Positions 1 to 8,650 of a stretch of DNA of 64,000 nucleotides are shown piece after piece (position 1 is the first letter of the stretch; every line of letters starts with the position of its first letter). This DNA comes from CBDAPX01 sp965198725 (lineage in GTDB: Bacteria > Pseudomonadota > Alphaproteobacteria > Rhodobacterales > Rhodobacteraceae): the NCBI GenBank assembly GCA_965198725.1, contig CBDAPX010000001.1, positions 186,001 through 250,000 of the forward strand, given 5' to 3'. A model generated the notes under the pieces. It had not been told where the DNA came from and ran no database searches. It saw only the letters and a list, made by a program, of their open reading frames with translations. Made by a program: the position numbers and the translations under genes.

Positions 1-2
1 TG

Positions 3-356
3 ATCGCGGATGCGCCGTTTGCACCCCATGTGACCCGGTCCGATCAATCTTTCTGGCTGGACCCGAGCAGCGGACAGAAACGGCGGATCGTGTCGCCCCC
101 GTCGGCTGGACTGGCCGGAGAGGTCCTAGAATGTGAGTTGCCTGCCGCCGCAAGGATCGCCTATGCGGACCCACCGCGCCCCGGGCTTGAACATCACATC
201 ATCATGCAGGAAGGCACCCTATTCATCACAATCGATGACGTTGAACACACCCTGCACGCCGGCGACAGCTTTCGCTATCGCCTGTTTGGTGCAAGCCTTT
301 TTCAAACCGGGTCGGACATGGCGGCCAAATATATTCTGGTTCTGATCGATGGGTAA
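3..356 (+). CDS. HTH-cupin type regulator, C-terminal cupin part (5' end outside window)
   Basis: The reading frame is open to the left edge, so this is the end of a longer gene; an internal GTG at 30 is not a convincing start. The visible ~117 residues form one small cupin barrel: a GLEHHIIMQEGTLFITIDD stretch (beta strands with a His pair) followed by HTLHAGDSFRYRL. This is the usual C-terminal sensor of XRE-family regulators with a cupin domain, which often precede an acetyltransferase, as here. The HTH itself is not visible, so the regulator assignment is inferred from architecture and context. The stop overlaps the start of the GNAT gene by 8 bases, implying co-transcription. Confidence 0.7.
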   Translation: MADAPFAPHVTRSDQSFWLDPSSGQKRRIVSPPSAGLAGEVLECELPAAARIAYADPPRPGLEHHIIMQEGTLFITIDDVEHTLHAGDSFRYRLFGASLFQTGSDMAAKYILVLIDG

Positions 357-882
357 CGTCACGATACGCCGCCTTTCGGATGCCGATTTTGACACGGCTG
401 TGGCAGAGCTCGCCGATATCCTGTTTGCCTGCGTCCACGCAGGCGCAAGCGTCGGTTTTATCCTGCCTTTTTCGCTTGATGACGCCGAAGCCTTTTGGCG
501 GGACAAGGTATTCCCCGCGGTTTCGGGCAGTGGCACAGCCCTGTTTGTCGCTGAAATCGAAGGGCGCATCGTGGGCACCGTGCAACTGGGCCTGGCCCTG
601 CCCCCCAACCAACCCCATCGCGCGGACATCGCCAAATTGCTGGTCCACCCAGAATACCGTCGACGGGGAATTGCGGATAGCCTCATGCGCGCCACCGAAG
701 ACGAGGCACGAAGGCAAGACCGATGGCTTCTTGTGCTCGACACGCGCAGCGGTGATCCGTCGGGCCGGCTCTATCAAAAGTTCGGTTTTCAAGTGGCTGG
801 GGAGATCCCGAATTATTGCCGCAACCCGCACAGCCATGTGTTTGAACCCACTACCTATATGTACAAGGACTTGTCCGGATGA
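349..882 (+). CDS. GNAT family N-acetyltransferase
   Basis: A 177-residue single-domain GNAT protein, normal size for the family. The acetyl-CoA binding motif A is visible as AKLLVHPEYRRRGIADSLM (about residues 96-114), with the R/Q-x-x-G-x-G/A pyrophosphate loop RRRGIA. It is preceded by the beta strand GRIVGTVQLGL and followed by the typical LLVLDTRSGDPSGRLYQKFGF segment, in which the Tyr near the end of motif B is the usual general-acid position. The acceptor substrate cannot be told. The ATG start overlaps the end of the HTH-cupin gene and the stop overlaps the next start (ATGATG at 879/882), so the three genes appear to form one operon. Confidence 0.85.
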   Translation: MGNVTIRRLSDADFDTAVAELADILFACVHAGASVGFILPFSLDDAEAFWRDKVFPAVSGSGTALFVAEIEGRIVGTVQLGLALPPNQPHRADIAKLLVHPEYRRRGIADSLMRATEDEARRQDRWLLVLDTRSGDPSGRLYQKFGFQVAGEIPNYCRNPHSHVFEPTTYMYKDLSG

Positions 883-1321
883 TGCTGGTCATCATTCTGG
901 CCGTGATCGCGGGTGGGGCGCTTATCGCAGCACAAGGACCGATCTATACCCGCATGGCGCACAGCTTGGCGGCGCCGTTCCTGCCGCGATGCTGGCCTTT
1001 GCCATCGGGGCCGCAGCCTTGCTTGCCCTGATGCTGATCCGGGGAGAGGCAATGCCGCGCCGCGATCAGTTGATCTCTGTGCCCGTTTGGGTTTGGGCCG
1101 GTGGGCTGATCGGGGTCTACGTTGTTCTCCTCTCGATTGTCGCTGTGCCCCGCATGGGCGTCGCGTGTTACATGGTTTGCGTCATTCTTGGGCAATTAGG
1201 GGCCAGCTTTGCCTATGATCGTTTTGGCGCGTTCGGCATGGCCGCCCGCGATTTCAGCCTTGGCAATCTCATCGGTTTGGGTTTGGTTGCTGTCGGGGCG
1301 GAAATGGTGCTGTGGAGATGA
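882..1321 (+). pseudogene. DMT-type small membrane transporter (DUF606/YdcZ-like), frameshifted
   Basis: Reading from ATG 882 (ATG 879 is in the same frame) gives a first membrane helix, MLVIILAVIAGGALIAAQG, and then IYTRMAHSL; that frame then stops near 1029. The natural continuation, GGAVPAAMLAFAIGAAALL followed by three more hydrophobic helices to the stop at 1319-1321, lies in the -1 frame, with the junction at about 966-970 (TTG/GGC). Restoring one G gives a ~146-residue four-to-five helix protein, the usual size for DUF606 half-transporters. The sequence as given therefore carries a one-base deletion; a sequencing error is equally possible. It sits between the GNAT and CobW genes with almost no spacing. 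Confidence 0.7.
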
Positions 1322-1322
1322 A

Positions 1323-2183
1323 ATGAAACTGCCAATTACCATTCTGAGCGGCTATTTGGGCGCGGGCAAAACCACTTTGATCAACCGGTTGCTGGCCGAA
1401 GACCACGGCTTGCGCCTTGCTGTTCTGGTCAATGACTTTGGGGCCGTGAACATCGACGCCGACTTGCTGCACAGCGCCGAAGAAGACACGGTTGAGCTGA
1501 CCAATGGCTGCGTCTGTTGCTCGATTGAGGGCGACTTGTTCGACGCATTGAACACCATTCTCGACCGCAACCCACGCCCTGATCATGTGATCTTAGAAAC
1601 CAGCGGCGTGGCCGATCCCGCCTCTATCGCCGCAGCAGCCATTGCAGAACCAGAGCTGTCCTATGGCGGGATCGTGACGGTTGTCGATGCAGGCAACCTG
1701 AACCTTCAGCTGCATGATACCGCCATCACCGATCATGTTCGGCAACAGATTGCTGCGGCCGATCAGGTGCTGGTGTCCAAGGATGACCCAGGCGGTGCGG
1801 CGATGGAACGGCTGAAAAAGATGGGGGCCCGCAATCCGATACCGGTCGATGCCTTGCCCGTGAACGAGGTGATGCTGGACCTCATTCCCCTGCCCAAAGG
1901 CCGGGCCATGCCCAAGCCGCATCCGGCCTATGTCACGTGGCACCACCGATCGGACACCCCGATCAGCCGCGCTGCTATGGGTGAAAAGCTGGCCGCGCGA
2001 CCAGAAGGTTTGTACCGCATGAAAGGCTTCGTGCTGACCGATGACGGTGCCTATGAGGTGCATGTCGTCGGCCAGTTCGTCCAAGCGCGCCGGACGCGGG
2101 AAGTGGCTGCAACAGAACTGGTTGCGTTGGGCCCCGCAGCGCAAATCTCACGCGATCAAATTGCCGACTGGTGGGACAGCTAA
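1323..2183 (+). CDS. CobW/P47K-family GTP-binding protein (COG0523)
   Basis: A G3E GTPase of the metal-chaperone/cobalamin group, 286 residues from ATG 1323, preceded by GGAG at a 5-base gap. The Walker A loop GYLGAGKTTLINRLL is at residues 10-24; the Walker B/switch region gives ILETSGVADP. The family's metal-binding CxCC motif is NGCVCCSI, near residue 60. The usual NKxD base-recognition motif reads SKDD, which is unusual but occurs in this family. The C-terminal CobW_C domain is short. The family delivers Zn, Co or Ni to target enzymes; the target here is unknown. It is the last gene of the left operon and converges with the ABC permease 22 bases away. Confidence 0.85.
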   Translation: MKLPITILSGYLGAGKTTLINRLLAEDHGLRLAVLVNDFGAVNIDADLLHSAEEDTVELTNGCVCCSIEGDLFDALNTILDRNPRPDHVILETSGVADPASIAAAAIAEPELSYGGIVTVVDAGNLNLQLHDTAITDHVRQQIAAADQVLVSKDDPGGAAMERLKKMGARNPIPVDALPVNEVMLDLIPLPKGRAMPKPHPAYVTWHHRSDTPISRAAMGEKLAARPEGLYRMKGFVLTDDGAYEVHVVGQFVQARRTREVAATELVALGPAAQISRDQIADWWDS

Positions 2184-2205
2184 ACGGGCGGTGGCCGACC
2201 GATGA

Positions 2206-3876
2206 TCAGTTTCTCCGCCCCACTTGGCGGCAAATGAGGATCACGGGCAACAGCCCCACCGCGACGATCACAAGCGACGGCACAGCGGCCCCTTCCAACC
2301 GTTCGTCACTGGCCAATCGATGCGCCTGCACCGCAAGCGTGTCAAAGTTGAACGGCCGCATGATCAGCGTCGCAGGAAGCTCTTTCATCACATCGACAAA
2401 AACGATCAGCATCGCGGTTAACAGGCTTGGCGTCAGGATCGGCAAGTGCACCCGCCGCAACGTGCCCAGTGGCGTTTGCCCTAGGGATCGCGCGGCGGCA
2501 TCCATATCCACATGGACCGTCGCTTGACCGCCTTCATAGGCCCCGATCGCGGCCGCCAGAAACCGGACCATATAGGCAACGACGAGTAACCAGATGGACC
2601 CGGTGACCAAAAGCCCGATGGAAACGTCAAACGTTTCCCGCATGAACGCATCCAGCGCATTGTCAAACGCTGCGAACGGCACCAGCAAACCAACCGCGAT
2701 CACCCCGCTTGGCACGGCGTAGCCCAGACGCGCCACATAACCCGCCGAGCGGGCCAGCCTGTCGCGTGATAGCCGTTGATAATACCCAACCACGATGGCG
2801 GCGGCGACGGTGACGACAGCGGCGGTGCTGGCCAGCGTGATAGAATTGGACAGGAAACCCTTGTACCGACGGCTAAACAAATCCTGTTCTGATCCGATGC
2901 CCATTTCGAACAGGACAAACACAGGCAAAAGAAAACCAAAGACCACGGGCACACCGCAAAGCAGCAACGCAGCAGCAGACTGCCACCCGGTCAACTCGGC
3001 GCGCGGCATGTCGACCGGCGCGCGCCCTGCTTGGTGATACCGCGCCTGCCCGCGCTGATGCCGTTCCAGAACGGCCAGGATCAGCGCAAAGGCCAACAGG
3101 CAAAGGGCCAATTGCGCCGCTCCGCCACGGTCGCCAAGTGAAAACCAGCTGGTGTAAATCCCCGTCGCGAAGGTCTGGACGCCAAAGTAATCGACCGTCC
3201 CGTAATCCGCGATGGTTTCCATCACCACCAACAGCACACCCGCCGCGATGGCCGGGCGCGCCATGGGTAGGCTCACCTGCAAAAAGGCCTTCATCGCCCC
3301 GGCACCCAAGGCGCGAGCCGCCAAGAAAGCAGAGGCGCTTTGCTGCAAAAACGCCGCGCGTGCCAGCAGGTAAACATAAGGGTAAAGCACAAGGATCAGC
3401 ATAACTGCCGCCCCACCCAAAGACCGGATTTCAGGGAACCAATAATCCCGCGGTCCCCAGCCGGTTACCTCTCGCAATGTGGTTTGAACGATCCCCGGAT
3501 GATCAAGGATAAAGGTATAGGCGTAGGCCATCACATAGGCCGGAAAGGCCAATGGCAGAACCAGAGCAATCTCAAAAAACCGAACTCCCGGAAACCGGGT
3601 CATCGTGACCAGCGCCGCCGCTCCGACGCCCAGAACCATGGCACCTTTTGCCACCAACAACGCCAGCCAGAATGTGGTCCACGTGTAGCGCGGCAAGACG
3701 GTCTGCGCCAAATGCGAGATCGTGTCAGTCCCGCTGAACAGCGCCGCAAGCGCCACGGCCACCATCGGCGTCAGGCAAAGCAAGGCCACAAAGACGGAAA
3801 GACCGCGCAGCATCGGTTTGCCCGTATCGCCGGCGCGCAAGCGCGTCTGCCGTATCTGATCTGAAACCTGGGCCAT
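2206..3876 (-). CDS. ABC transporter permease, iron(III)/FbpB type (two fused permease domains)
   Basis: A 556-residue polytopic inner-membrane protein with about twelve hydrophobic helices and two binding-protein-dependent permease domains. Two EAA-like loops, the contact sites for the ATPase, are visible: AARALGAGAMKAFLQVSLP in the first half and AARSLGQTPLGTLRRVHLP in the second. This duplicated layout with C-terminal VDVMKELPATLIMRPF is typical of FbpB/AfuB-type ferric iron permeases and of ThiP. No periplasmic binding protein or ATPase gene adjoins it in the window, so its partners must be encoded elsewhere. Start at ATG 3876; a later ATG (MLRGLSVF) would also leave all helices intact. 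Confidence 0.8.
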   Translation of the reverse strand: MAQVSDQIRQTRLRAGDTGKPMLRGLSVFVALLCLTPMVAVALAALFSGTDTISHLAQTVLPRYTWTTFWLALLVAKGAMVLGVGAAALVTMTRFPGVRFFEIALVLPLAFPAYVMAYAYTFILDHPGIVQTTLREVTGWGPRDYWFPEIRSLGGAAVMLILVLYPYVYLLARAAFLQQSASAFLAARALGAGAMKAFLQVSLPMARPAIAAGVLLVVMETIADYGTVDYFGVQTFATGIYTSWFSLGDRGGAAQLALCLLAFALILAVLERHQRGQARYHQAGRAPVDMPRAELTGWQSAAALLLCGVPVVFGFLLPVFVLFEMGIGSEQDLFSRRYKGFLSNSITLASTAAVVTVAAAIVVGYYQRLSRDRLARSAGYVARLGYAVPSGVIAVGLLVPFAAFDNALDAFMRETFDVSIGLLVTGSIWLLVVAYMVRFLAAAIGAYEGGQATVHVDMDAAARSLGQTPLGTLRRVHLPILTPSLLTAMLIVFVDVMKELPATLIMRPFNFDTLAVQAHRLASDERLEGAAVPSLVIVAVGLLPVILICRQVGRRN

Positions 3877-3988
3877 CCGACCTGCAAAAGCCTTACCAAA
3901 ACGCGCAGGAATTGCGCCGGCCCCTTATGCGTCAGAAAAGCAGGGAATGACCAGTCTCTTGCAATCGAATTGCAATCTCAAAACCGCG

Positions 3989-5206
3989 TCAGTCGTAGCT
4001 GCGCTGATCCTCGATCACCAAACCGTCCCGTGGCAGGGTCCCCGGCGAGACGATTTCAATCGCGCCTTTCAGCTTCAAGACATCCACGACCGACGCCGCA
4101 TAAGCCGCAGCATCTCCGCCCGTGGCCTCGATCTGAACAGTCATTTGATCCATCTCGCCTTCGCGCGTGGCGACAACACGGGCCCGCCCGATCTCGTCAT
4201 GTTTGGCAACAAGCGCTGCAACCTGTTCGGGACGCACGAACATGCCTTTGATTTTTGTCGTCTGATCGGCACGCCCCATCCAGCCCTTGATGCGCATATT
4301 CGTCCGGCCACACGGGCTCTCTCCCGGCAAAACCGCACTCAGATCGCCCGTTGCAAACCGGATGAGCGGGTAATCGGGGTTCAACGTCGTGACCACAACT
4401 TCACCCACCTCACCCGGCTCTACCGGATTGCCGGTGCCCGGCGTCAGGATCTCCACGATGACATTTTCATCGATGATCATCCCCTCCATCGCAGCGCTTT
4501 CATAGGCAATGTTGCCAAGGTCCGCCGTGGCATAGCACTGCAAACAGGTAATCCCGCGCTCCGCGTATTCCTGCCGCAAAGACGGGAACAGCGCGCCGCC
4601 ACCCACCGCCGCCTTGGTGAAATTGAGCGCCACACCCATCGCATCGGCTTTGTCGAGGATCACCTTCAGGTAATCCGGCGTGCCCGCATAGGCGGTACAC
4701 CCGATGTCATGCGCTGCGGTGACCTGCAACTCTGTTTGCCCTGTACCTGCCGGCAAGACAGCCGCGCCAACCGCGCGCGCGCCGCTTTCAAAAATCATAC
4801 CCGCCGGGGTCAGGTGATAGCCAAAACAGTTTTGGACAATGTCCCCCTTGCCAATGCCGATCGCATGCAAAAAACGACCCATCCGCCACCAGTCATGATC
4901 AACGCCACCCGGTTCATAAATCGGACCCGGCGATTGAAATACATGCGCAAAGCCATGCGCTGGTTTCACTGTGAACCCACCCAGCGGCGCATGCGCCGCC
5001 TGCGCCTGTCCCAAATCGGCTTTGCGCAAAACCGGCAAACCAACCAGATCGCCAGGACCTGTGATGGCGGCAGCATCAATATCAGCCAATCGGCCAGCGT
5101 AACCCGAGGCCAATTGCGCATGCCGAATCTGTTCTGGCAACCGCTTTGCAAGATCGGCAGACCGTGCATCGGCGCTTCGGGTTTCCAAGTCATCAAAATA
5201 TGTCAT
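3989..5206 (-). CDS. Phenylacetate-CoA ligase-like (PaaK family) acyl-CoA ligase
   Basis: An adenylate-forming enzyme of about 405 residues, resembling phenylacetate-CoA ligase: N-terminal QIRHAQLASGYAGRL, the central Tyr/Gly-rich adenylation segments, GDLSAVLPGESPCGR, and the C-terminal hinge RADQTTKIKGMFVRPEQV, with the KIKG loop characteristic of the PaaK group. The ATG at 5206 (MTYFDDLE) is chosen because family members begin at this position; an upstream in-frame GTG at 5233 would overlap livF. It is the last gene of the Liv-type transporter operon, 14 bases after livF, so it probably activates the imported acid as its CoA thioester. The substrate is unknown. The true paaK of the phenylacetate pathway is the separate gene at 61946-63256. 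Confidence 0.8.
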   Translation of the reverse strand: MTYFDDLETRSADARSADLAKRLPEQIRHAQLASGYAGRLADIDAAAITGPGDLVGLPVLRKADLGQAQAAHAPLGGFTVKPAHGFAHVFQSPGPIYEPGGVDHDWWRMGRFLHAIGIGKGDIVQNCFGYHLTPAGMIFESGARAVGAAVLPAGTGQTELQVTAAHDIGCTAYAGTPDYLKVILDKADAMGVALNFTKAAVGGGALFPSLRQEYAERGITCLQCYATADLGNIAYESAAMEGMIIDENVIVEILTPGTGNPVEPGEVGEVVVTTLNPDYPLIRFATGDLSAVLPGESPCGRTNMRIKGWMGRADQTTKIKGMFVRPEQVAALVAKHDEIGRARVVATREGEMDQMTVQIEATGGDAAAYAASVVDVLKLKGAIEIVSPGTLPRDGLVIEDQRSYD

Positions 5207-5220
5207 TGTCCCGTCCCGCA

Positions 5221-6045
5221 TCAGCTCAACCACCGCTTCCGGCGCCGATAAGACCGCACATCCCGGAACGACTTGCGCCCCTCTTCCGACATGCCGAGGT
5301 AAAACTCTTTCACATCCGGGTTCTCACGCAGCTCGGCCGCCGGACCATCCATCACCACCCGACCGGATTCCAGAATGTACCCGTAATGCGCAAAGCGCAG
5401 CGCCACGTTGGTGTTCTGCTCGGCCAGCAGGAACGTCACCCCCTCCTGCTCATTGACCGACTTCATAATCTCAAAAATCTGCTCAACCAACTGAGGCGCC
5501 AATCCCATGGACGGCTCATCCAACAAGATGGTCTCGGGCTTTGACATCAACGCCCGCCCGATGGCGCACATCTGTTGTTCCCCGCCAGACGTATACCCCG
5601 CCTGGCTCCGCCGCCGTTCCTTCAAGCGCGGAAAATACGTGTAAACGCGTTCAAGCGCGTCGTTCAGCTCGCTCTTGGAAATCTTGCGCGTATAGGCCCC
5701 CGTCAACAGGTTCTCTTCGACCGTCAGATGCTCAAAGCAATGGCGGCCCTCCATCACCTGCACGACACCCATCCGCACCAAATCCGCAGGATCCAGCTCT
5801 GCGGTCGACTGCCCGTTATATGAAATCTGACCCTTCGTGACTTCACCGCGTTCGCTCGCCAAAAGCCCCGAAATCGCCTTCAGCGTCGTCGTCTTGCCGG
5901 CACCGTTGCCGCCCAACAAAGCGGTAATGCCGCCTTTGGGAACCTTCAGGCTCACACCCTTCAAGACCAAGATCACGTGGTTATAGATCACCTCGATATT
6001 GTTGACCTCAAGAACCGCGTCGTTCGTGTCACCCGCATCCAGCAT
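5221..6045 (-). CDS. livF: Branched-chain amino acid type ABC transporter ATP-binding protein
   Basis: A cytoplasmic ATPase of 274 residues: Walker A LLGGNGAGKTTTLKAISG (about 42-59), ABC signature YTSGGEQQM, Walker B ETILLDEPSMGLAP and the switch His in LLAEQNTN. It shows the LivF type linker (VQVMEGRHCFEHLTVEENLL). The last ~25 residues (SFRDVRSYRRRKRWLS) extend beyond the usual LivF end. The ribosome-binding region (AGAAGAAG five bases before the ATG) comes from a copy of the interspersed motif at 6051-6072. With LivG it powers the transporter whose permeases and binding protein lie upstream in the same operon. Confidence 0.9.
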   Translation of the reverse strand: MLDAGDTNDAVLEVNNIEVIYNHVILVLKGVSLKVPKGGITALLGGNGAGKTTTLKAISGLLASERGEVTKGQISYNGQSTAELDPADLVRMGVVQVMEGRHCFEHLTVEENLLTGAYTRKISKSELNDALERVYTYFPRLKERRRSQAGYTSGGEQQMCAIGRALMSKPETILLDEPSMGLAPQLVEQIFEIMKSVNEQEGVTFLLAEQNTNVALRFAHYGYILESGRVVMDGPAAELRENPDVKEFYLGMSEEGRKSFRDVRSYRRRKRWLS

Positions 6046-6050
6046 CAGAT

Positions 6051-6072
6051 CTTCTTCTCTTGAAAAATACTC
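6051..6072 (-). repeat. Interspersed intergenic 22-nt motif, copy 1
   Basis: On the minus strand the sequence is GAGTATTTTTCAAGAGAAG plus AAG, ending five bases before the livF start. It belongs to the same family as the copies at 11017, 19696, 42349, 63849 and 63890. Its AGAAGAAG end acts as the purine-rich ribosome-binding region of livF. Confidence 0.6.
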
Positions 6073-6073
6073 A

Positions 6074-6107
6074 AAAATCCCCGGCCGCCACCAAAGCGAC
6101 GGCCGGG
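6074..6107 (-). terminator. Hairpin with U-tract between livK and livF
   Basis: On the minus strand, CCCGGCCG (6107-6100) pairs perfectly with CGGCCGGG (6087-6080) and is followed by GATTTTTGA. It lies 10 bases after the livK stop and before livF. Such an intercistronic terminator-like hairpin downstream of a binding-protein gene usually lets the binding protein mRNA accumulate above that of its partners; that role is inferred. Confidence 0.65.
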
Positions 6108-6117
6108 ACAGATCACA

Positions 6118-7401
6118 TCACGAGCAGTTGGACGCGATGTTGTTTTCCGCGGCATAGGCGGCACTGTCTTCGGCAATCAGCCCCCCGATGACGTCGCCAT
6201 CTGTCGGCTTAAAGTCCGAGACAAGCGACCATTCCTGTGCGGATGCATCCCACTGGGTCACACCAACCAGCGCGTCACCGCCATGGTTGGCACAGCTGAC
6301 GGCAAAGGACGGACCAAAGTTCGGCAGACCCAGTTCCTCCATCAGGGCCGGCGTCACTTCCAGCGCTTCCATACCATCGCGCATCATGCCCGGGGTGATC
6401 TCACCCGTGCCGTGGATCTCCTGTGCCTTCTTGGCCGCTTCCGCCGCCAACATGGCTGCATACAGGCCCCGGTTATAAAGAACCGTACCAATCTGATCGC
6501 CCGCGCCAGCGGCCAGACCCTTGTCAACGACATGGGTTTGGATATCCGCAAAGACGGGGAAATCGCTGCCCACACCGTGGAAGGTCAACGCTTTGTATCC
6601 GTTGGCGGCATCACCCGCGGCCAGAACGTCATTTTCCGAACCCGACCACCAGATACCGATGAAGTTCTCCATCGGGAACCGGATATTGGCCGCTTCCTGA
6701 ATCGCAACCTGGTTCATCACGCCCCAGCCCCACATCAGGACATTATCCGGACGGTCCCGGCGAATCTGCAGCCATTGCGACTTTTGCTCCTGGCCGGGAT
6801 GGTCAACAGGCAACAGGCTCAATTCAAAGCCATGCTTTTCGGCCAGATTTTCCAAGGTACGGATCGGCTCTTTGCCATAGGCAGAGTTGTGATAGACCAG
6901 CGCAATTTTCTTGCCGCTGATGTCACCGCCATTGATCTCGAGCAGATAGTTCACGGCGCCAGACGCACCGTCCCAATAGTTGGCCGGATAGTTGAACACA
7001 TGGCTGAACACGTCGCCGTTTTTGGCAGAGGTCCGACCATAACCCATCGAGTGGATCGGAATGTAATCCGCCGTCGCTTTTGGGATCAACTGATAGGTGA
7101 TGCCGGTCGACAATGGCTGATACACCAGCGCGCCTTCACCTTTGGTGGACTCATAGCATTCCACACCTTTTTCGGTATTGTACCCGGTCTCGCATTCCAG
7201 AACGCGTGCCGGAACACCGCCGATCCCGCCATCACGCTCATTCAGTAGCGTAAAGTAATCCGCGTACCCGTCCGCAACCGGGATCCCACCCGCAGCATAA
7301 GGCCCGGTGCGATAGCTCAGCGACGGGAACACAAGGTCCGCCATCACCGGCCCAGCGGCCATTACAGCGCCCAGCGCCAAGGTGGTCAGTTTCAATGTCA
7401 T
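6118..7401 (-). CDS. Periplasmic substrate-binding protein of the Liv-type ABC transporter
   Basis: A 427-residue type I periplasmic binding protein (Peripla_BP_6 group). ATG 7401 is chosen because a strong GGGAGGAG lies seven bases upstream and it begins a clean signal peptide, MTLKLTTLALGAVMAAGPVMA, with cleavage after the last Ala. The mature part starts DLVFPSLSYRTGPYAAGG, the usual first strand and ligand loop, and includes KKIALVYHNSAYGKEPI at the start of the second lobe. C-terminal Cys residues (SCANHG and NCS at the end) may form a disulfide. Neighbouring CoA ligases suggest the ligand is a carboxylic or aromatic acid rather than an amino acid, but this is inference. Confidence 0.85.
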   Translation of the reverse strand: MTLKLTTLALGAVMAAGPVMADLVFPSLSYRTGPYAAGGIPVADGYADYFTLLNERDGGIGGVPARVLECETGYNTEKGVECYESTKGEGALVYQPLSTGITYQLIPKATADYIPIHSMGYGRTSAKNGDVFSHVFNYPANYWDGASGAVNYLLEINGGDISGKKIALVYHNSAYGKEPIRTLENLAEKHGFELSLLPVDHPGQEQKSQWLQIRRDRPDNVLMWGWGVMNQVAIQEAANIRFPMENFIGIWWSGSENDVLAAGDAANGYKALTFHGVGSDFPVFADIQTHVVDKGLAAGAGDQIGTVLYNRGLYAAMLAAEAAKKAQEIHGTGEITPGMMRDGMEALEVTPALMEELGLPNFGPSFAVSCANHGGDALVGVTQWDASAQEWSLVSDFKPTDGDVIGGLIAEDSAAYAAENNIASNCS

Positions 7402-7474
7402 CGGGTTTCTCCTCCCTATGGTTTTTGTCCGATGGTGCCGGGTTTTGGACCCGCGCTTATGGTTCTGCCCCACC

Positions 7475-8551
7475 CTAATACGGGAAGGGCCATAGTCTCA
7501 GTTTCTCTTTCGCCACACGCCACAACTGTGCCAGCCCGTGTGGCTCCATGATCAGGAATATGATGATCAACGCGCCCACGATCACCAGTTGGAAATGCGC
7601 CACGATATCCGTGGGCCAGCCCAGCACATCAACGCCCAGAACCTTCAGCGCGACCGGCAAAAGCACAAGGAACGCCGCCCCGGCAAAAGAGCCGAAAATC
7701 GAGCCCAAACCGCCAATGATGATCATGAAGAGAACAAGGAATGACTTGGTGATGTCAAAGACTTCTCCAACCTCAACCGCGCCCAGATAGACCGCAAAAA
7801 ACAGCGCCCCGGACACGCCCACAAAGAAAGAGCTGACAGCAAAGGCAGTCAGTTTCGCTTTCAGCGGGTTCACCCCGATAATCTCTGCCGCGATGTCCAT
7901 ATCCCGGATCGCCATCCATGTCCTCCCCAACGTCCCCCGCGTCAGGTTCCGCGCGACAATTGCGCTGGCCGTGCAAAAGATCAGACAGAACAGATAGGTG
8001 GCCCAGGCTTCTGTATTGGGACCCGTCACCGCGATGCCAAACACCGTCCGCTCTGGCGCATTGATCTGACCAGAGGCGGAGTAGTTGTAAAACCACGGCA
8101 CCCGGTTAAAGAGCCATACCAAAAAGAACTGCGCCGCCAGCGTCGCAACGGCAAGGTAGAACCCCTTGATCCGCAATGACGGCAAACCAAAGAGAACCCC
8201 GACAATTGCGGTTACCCCCCCGGCCAGGATCACATGAATAAACATGCTCACCTCCGGAAACGCCGTCATCAGCTTGTAACAGGCATAGGCCCCAACGGCC
8301 ATGAAACCGCCTGTGCCCAGCGACACCTGCCCGCAATAGCCGGTCAGAATGTTCAACCCGATCGCCGCAATCGCGTAGATCAGAAAGGGCAGCAAGATCG
8401 CGTTGACCCAATAATCGTTGATCAGGAACGGGATCACCGCAAAGGCGACAAGCAGGACAAAATAATACCGGTACCGATCAAACCGGATCGGAAAGGTCTG
8501 ACTGTCCTGTTGATAGGTGGTGCTGAAATCACCGGCTTCACGATAAAACAT
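7475..8551 (-). CDS. livM: Liv-type ABC transporter permease
   Basis: A 358-residue inner-membrane permease with about nine to ten hydrophobic helices. The LivM signature region is visible as LNILTGYCGQVSLGTGGFMAVGAYA (about residues 66-90) and the ATPase-contact loop RTWMAIRDMDIAAEIIGVNPLKAKL. The N-terminal ~25 polar residues precede the first helix, as in other members of this cluster type. The gene is 99 bases after livH and 73 bases before the binding-protein gene, all on the same strand. Confidence 0.9.
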   Translation of the reverse strand: MFYREAGDFSTTYQQDSQTFPIRFDRYRYYFVLLVAFAVIPFLINDYWVNAILLPFLIYAIAAIGLNILTGYCGQVSLGTGGFMAVGAYACYKLMTAFPEVSMFIHVILAGGVTAIVGVLFGLPSLRIKGFYLAVATLAAQFFLVWLFNRVPWFYNYSASGQINAPERTVFGIAVTGPNTEAWATYLFCLIFCTASAIVARNLTRGTLGRTWMAIRDMDIAAEIIGVNPLKAKLTAFAVSSFFVGVSGALFFAVYLGAVEVGEVFDITKSFLVLFMIIIGGLGSIFGSFAGAAFLVLLPVALKVLGVDVLGWPTDIVAHFQLVIVGALIIIFLIMEPHGLAQLWRVAKEKLRLWPFPY

Positions 8552-8650
8552 CAGTCCCGCTCTCCCAATTCAATGTCCACAAACCCGGCGCTGGCCGGGT
8601 GGGCGGGCTTCGTGACGCGCCAGCGGCACGCGGGCGCCCCGGCCAGATCG

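Noticed and set aside
960..975. Programmed ribosomal frameshift in the DMT gene
   Set aside because: No slippery heptamer or following strong structure is visible; a simple base loss explains the data.
3947..5251. 434-residue open frame on the plus strand
   Set aside because: It is antisense to the PaaK-like ligase, has no family resemblance, and is an effect of GC-rich codon use.
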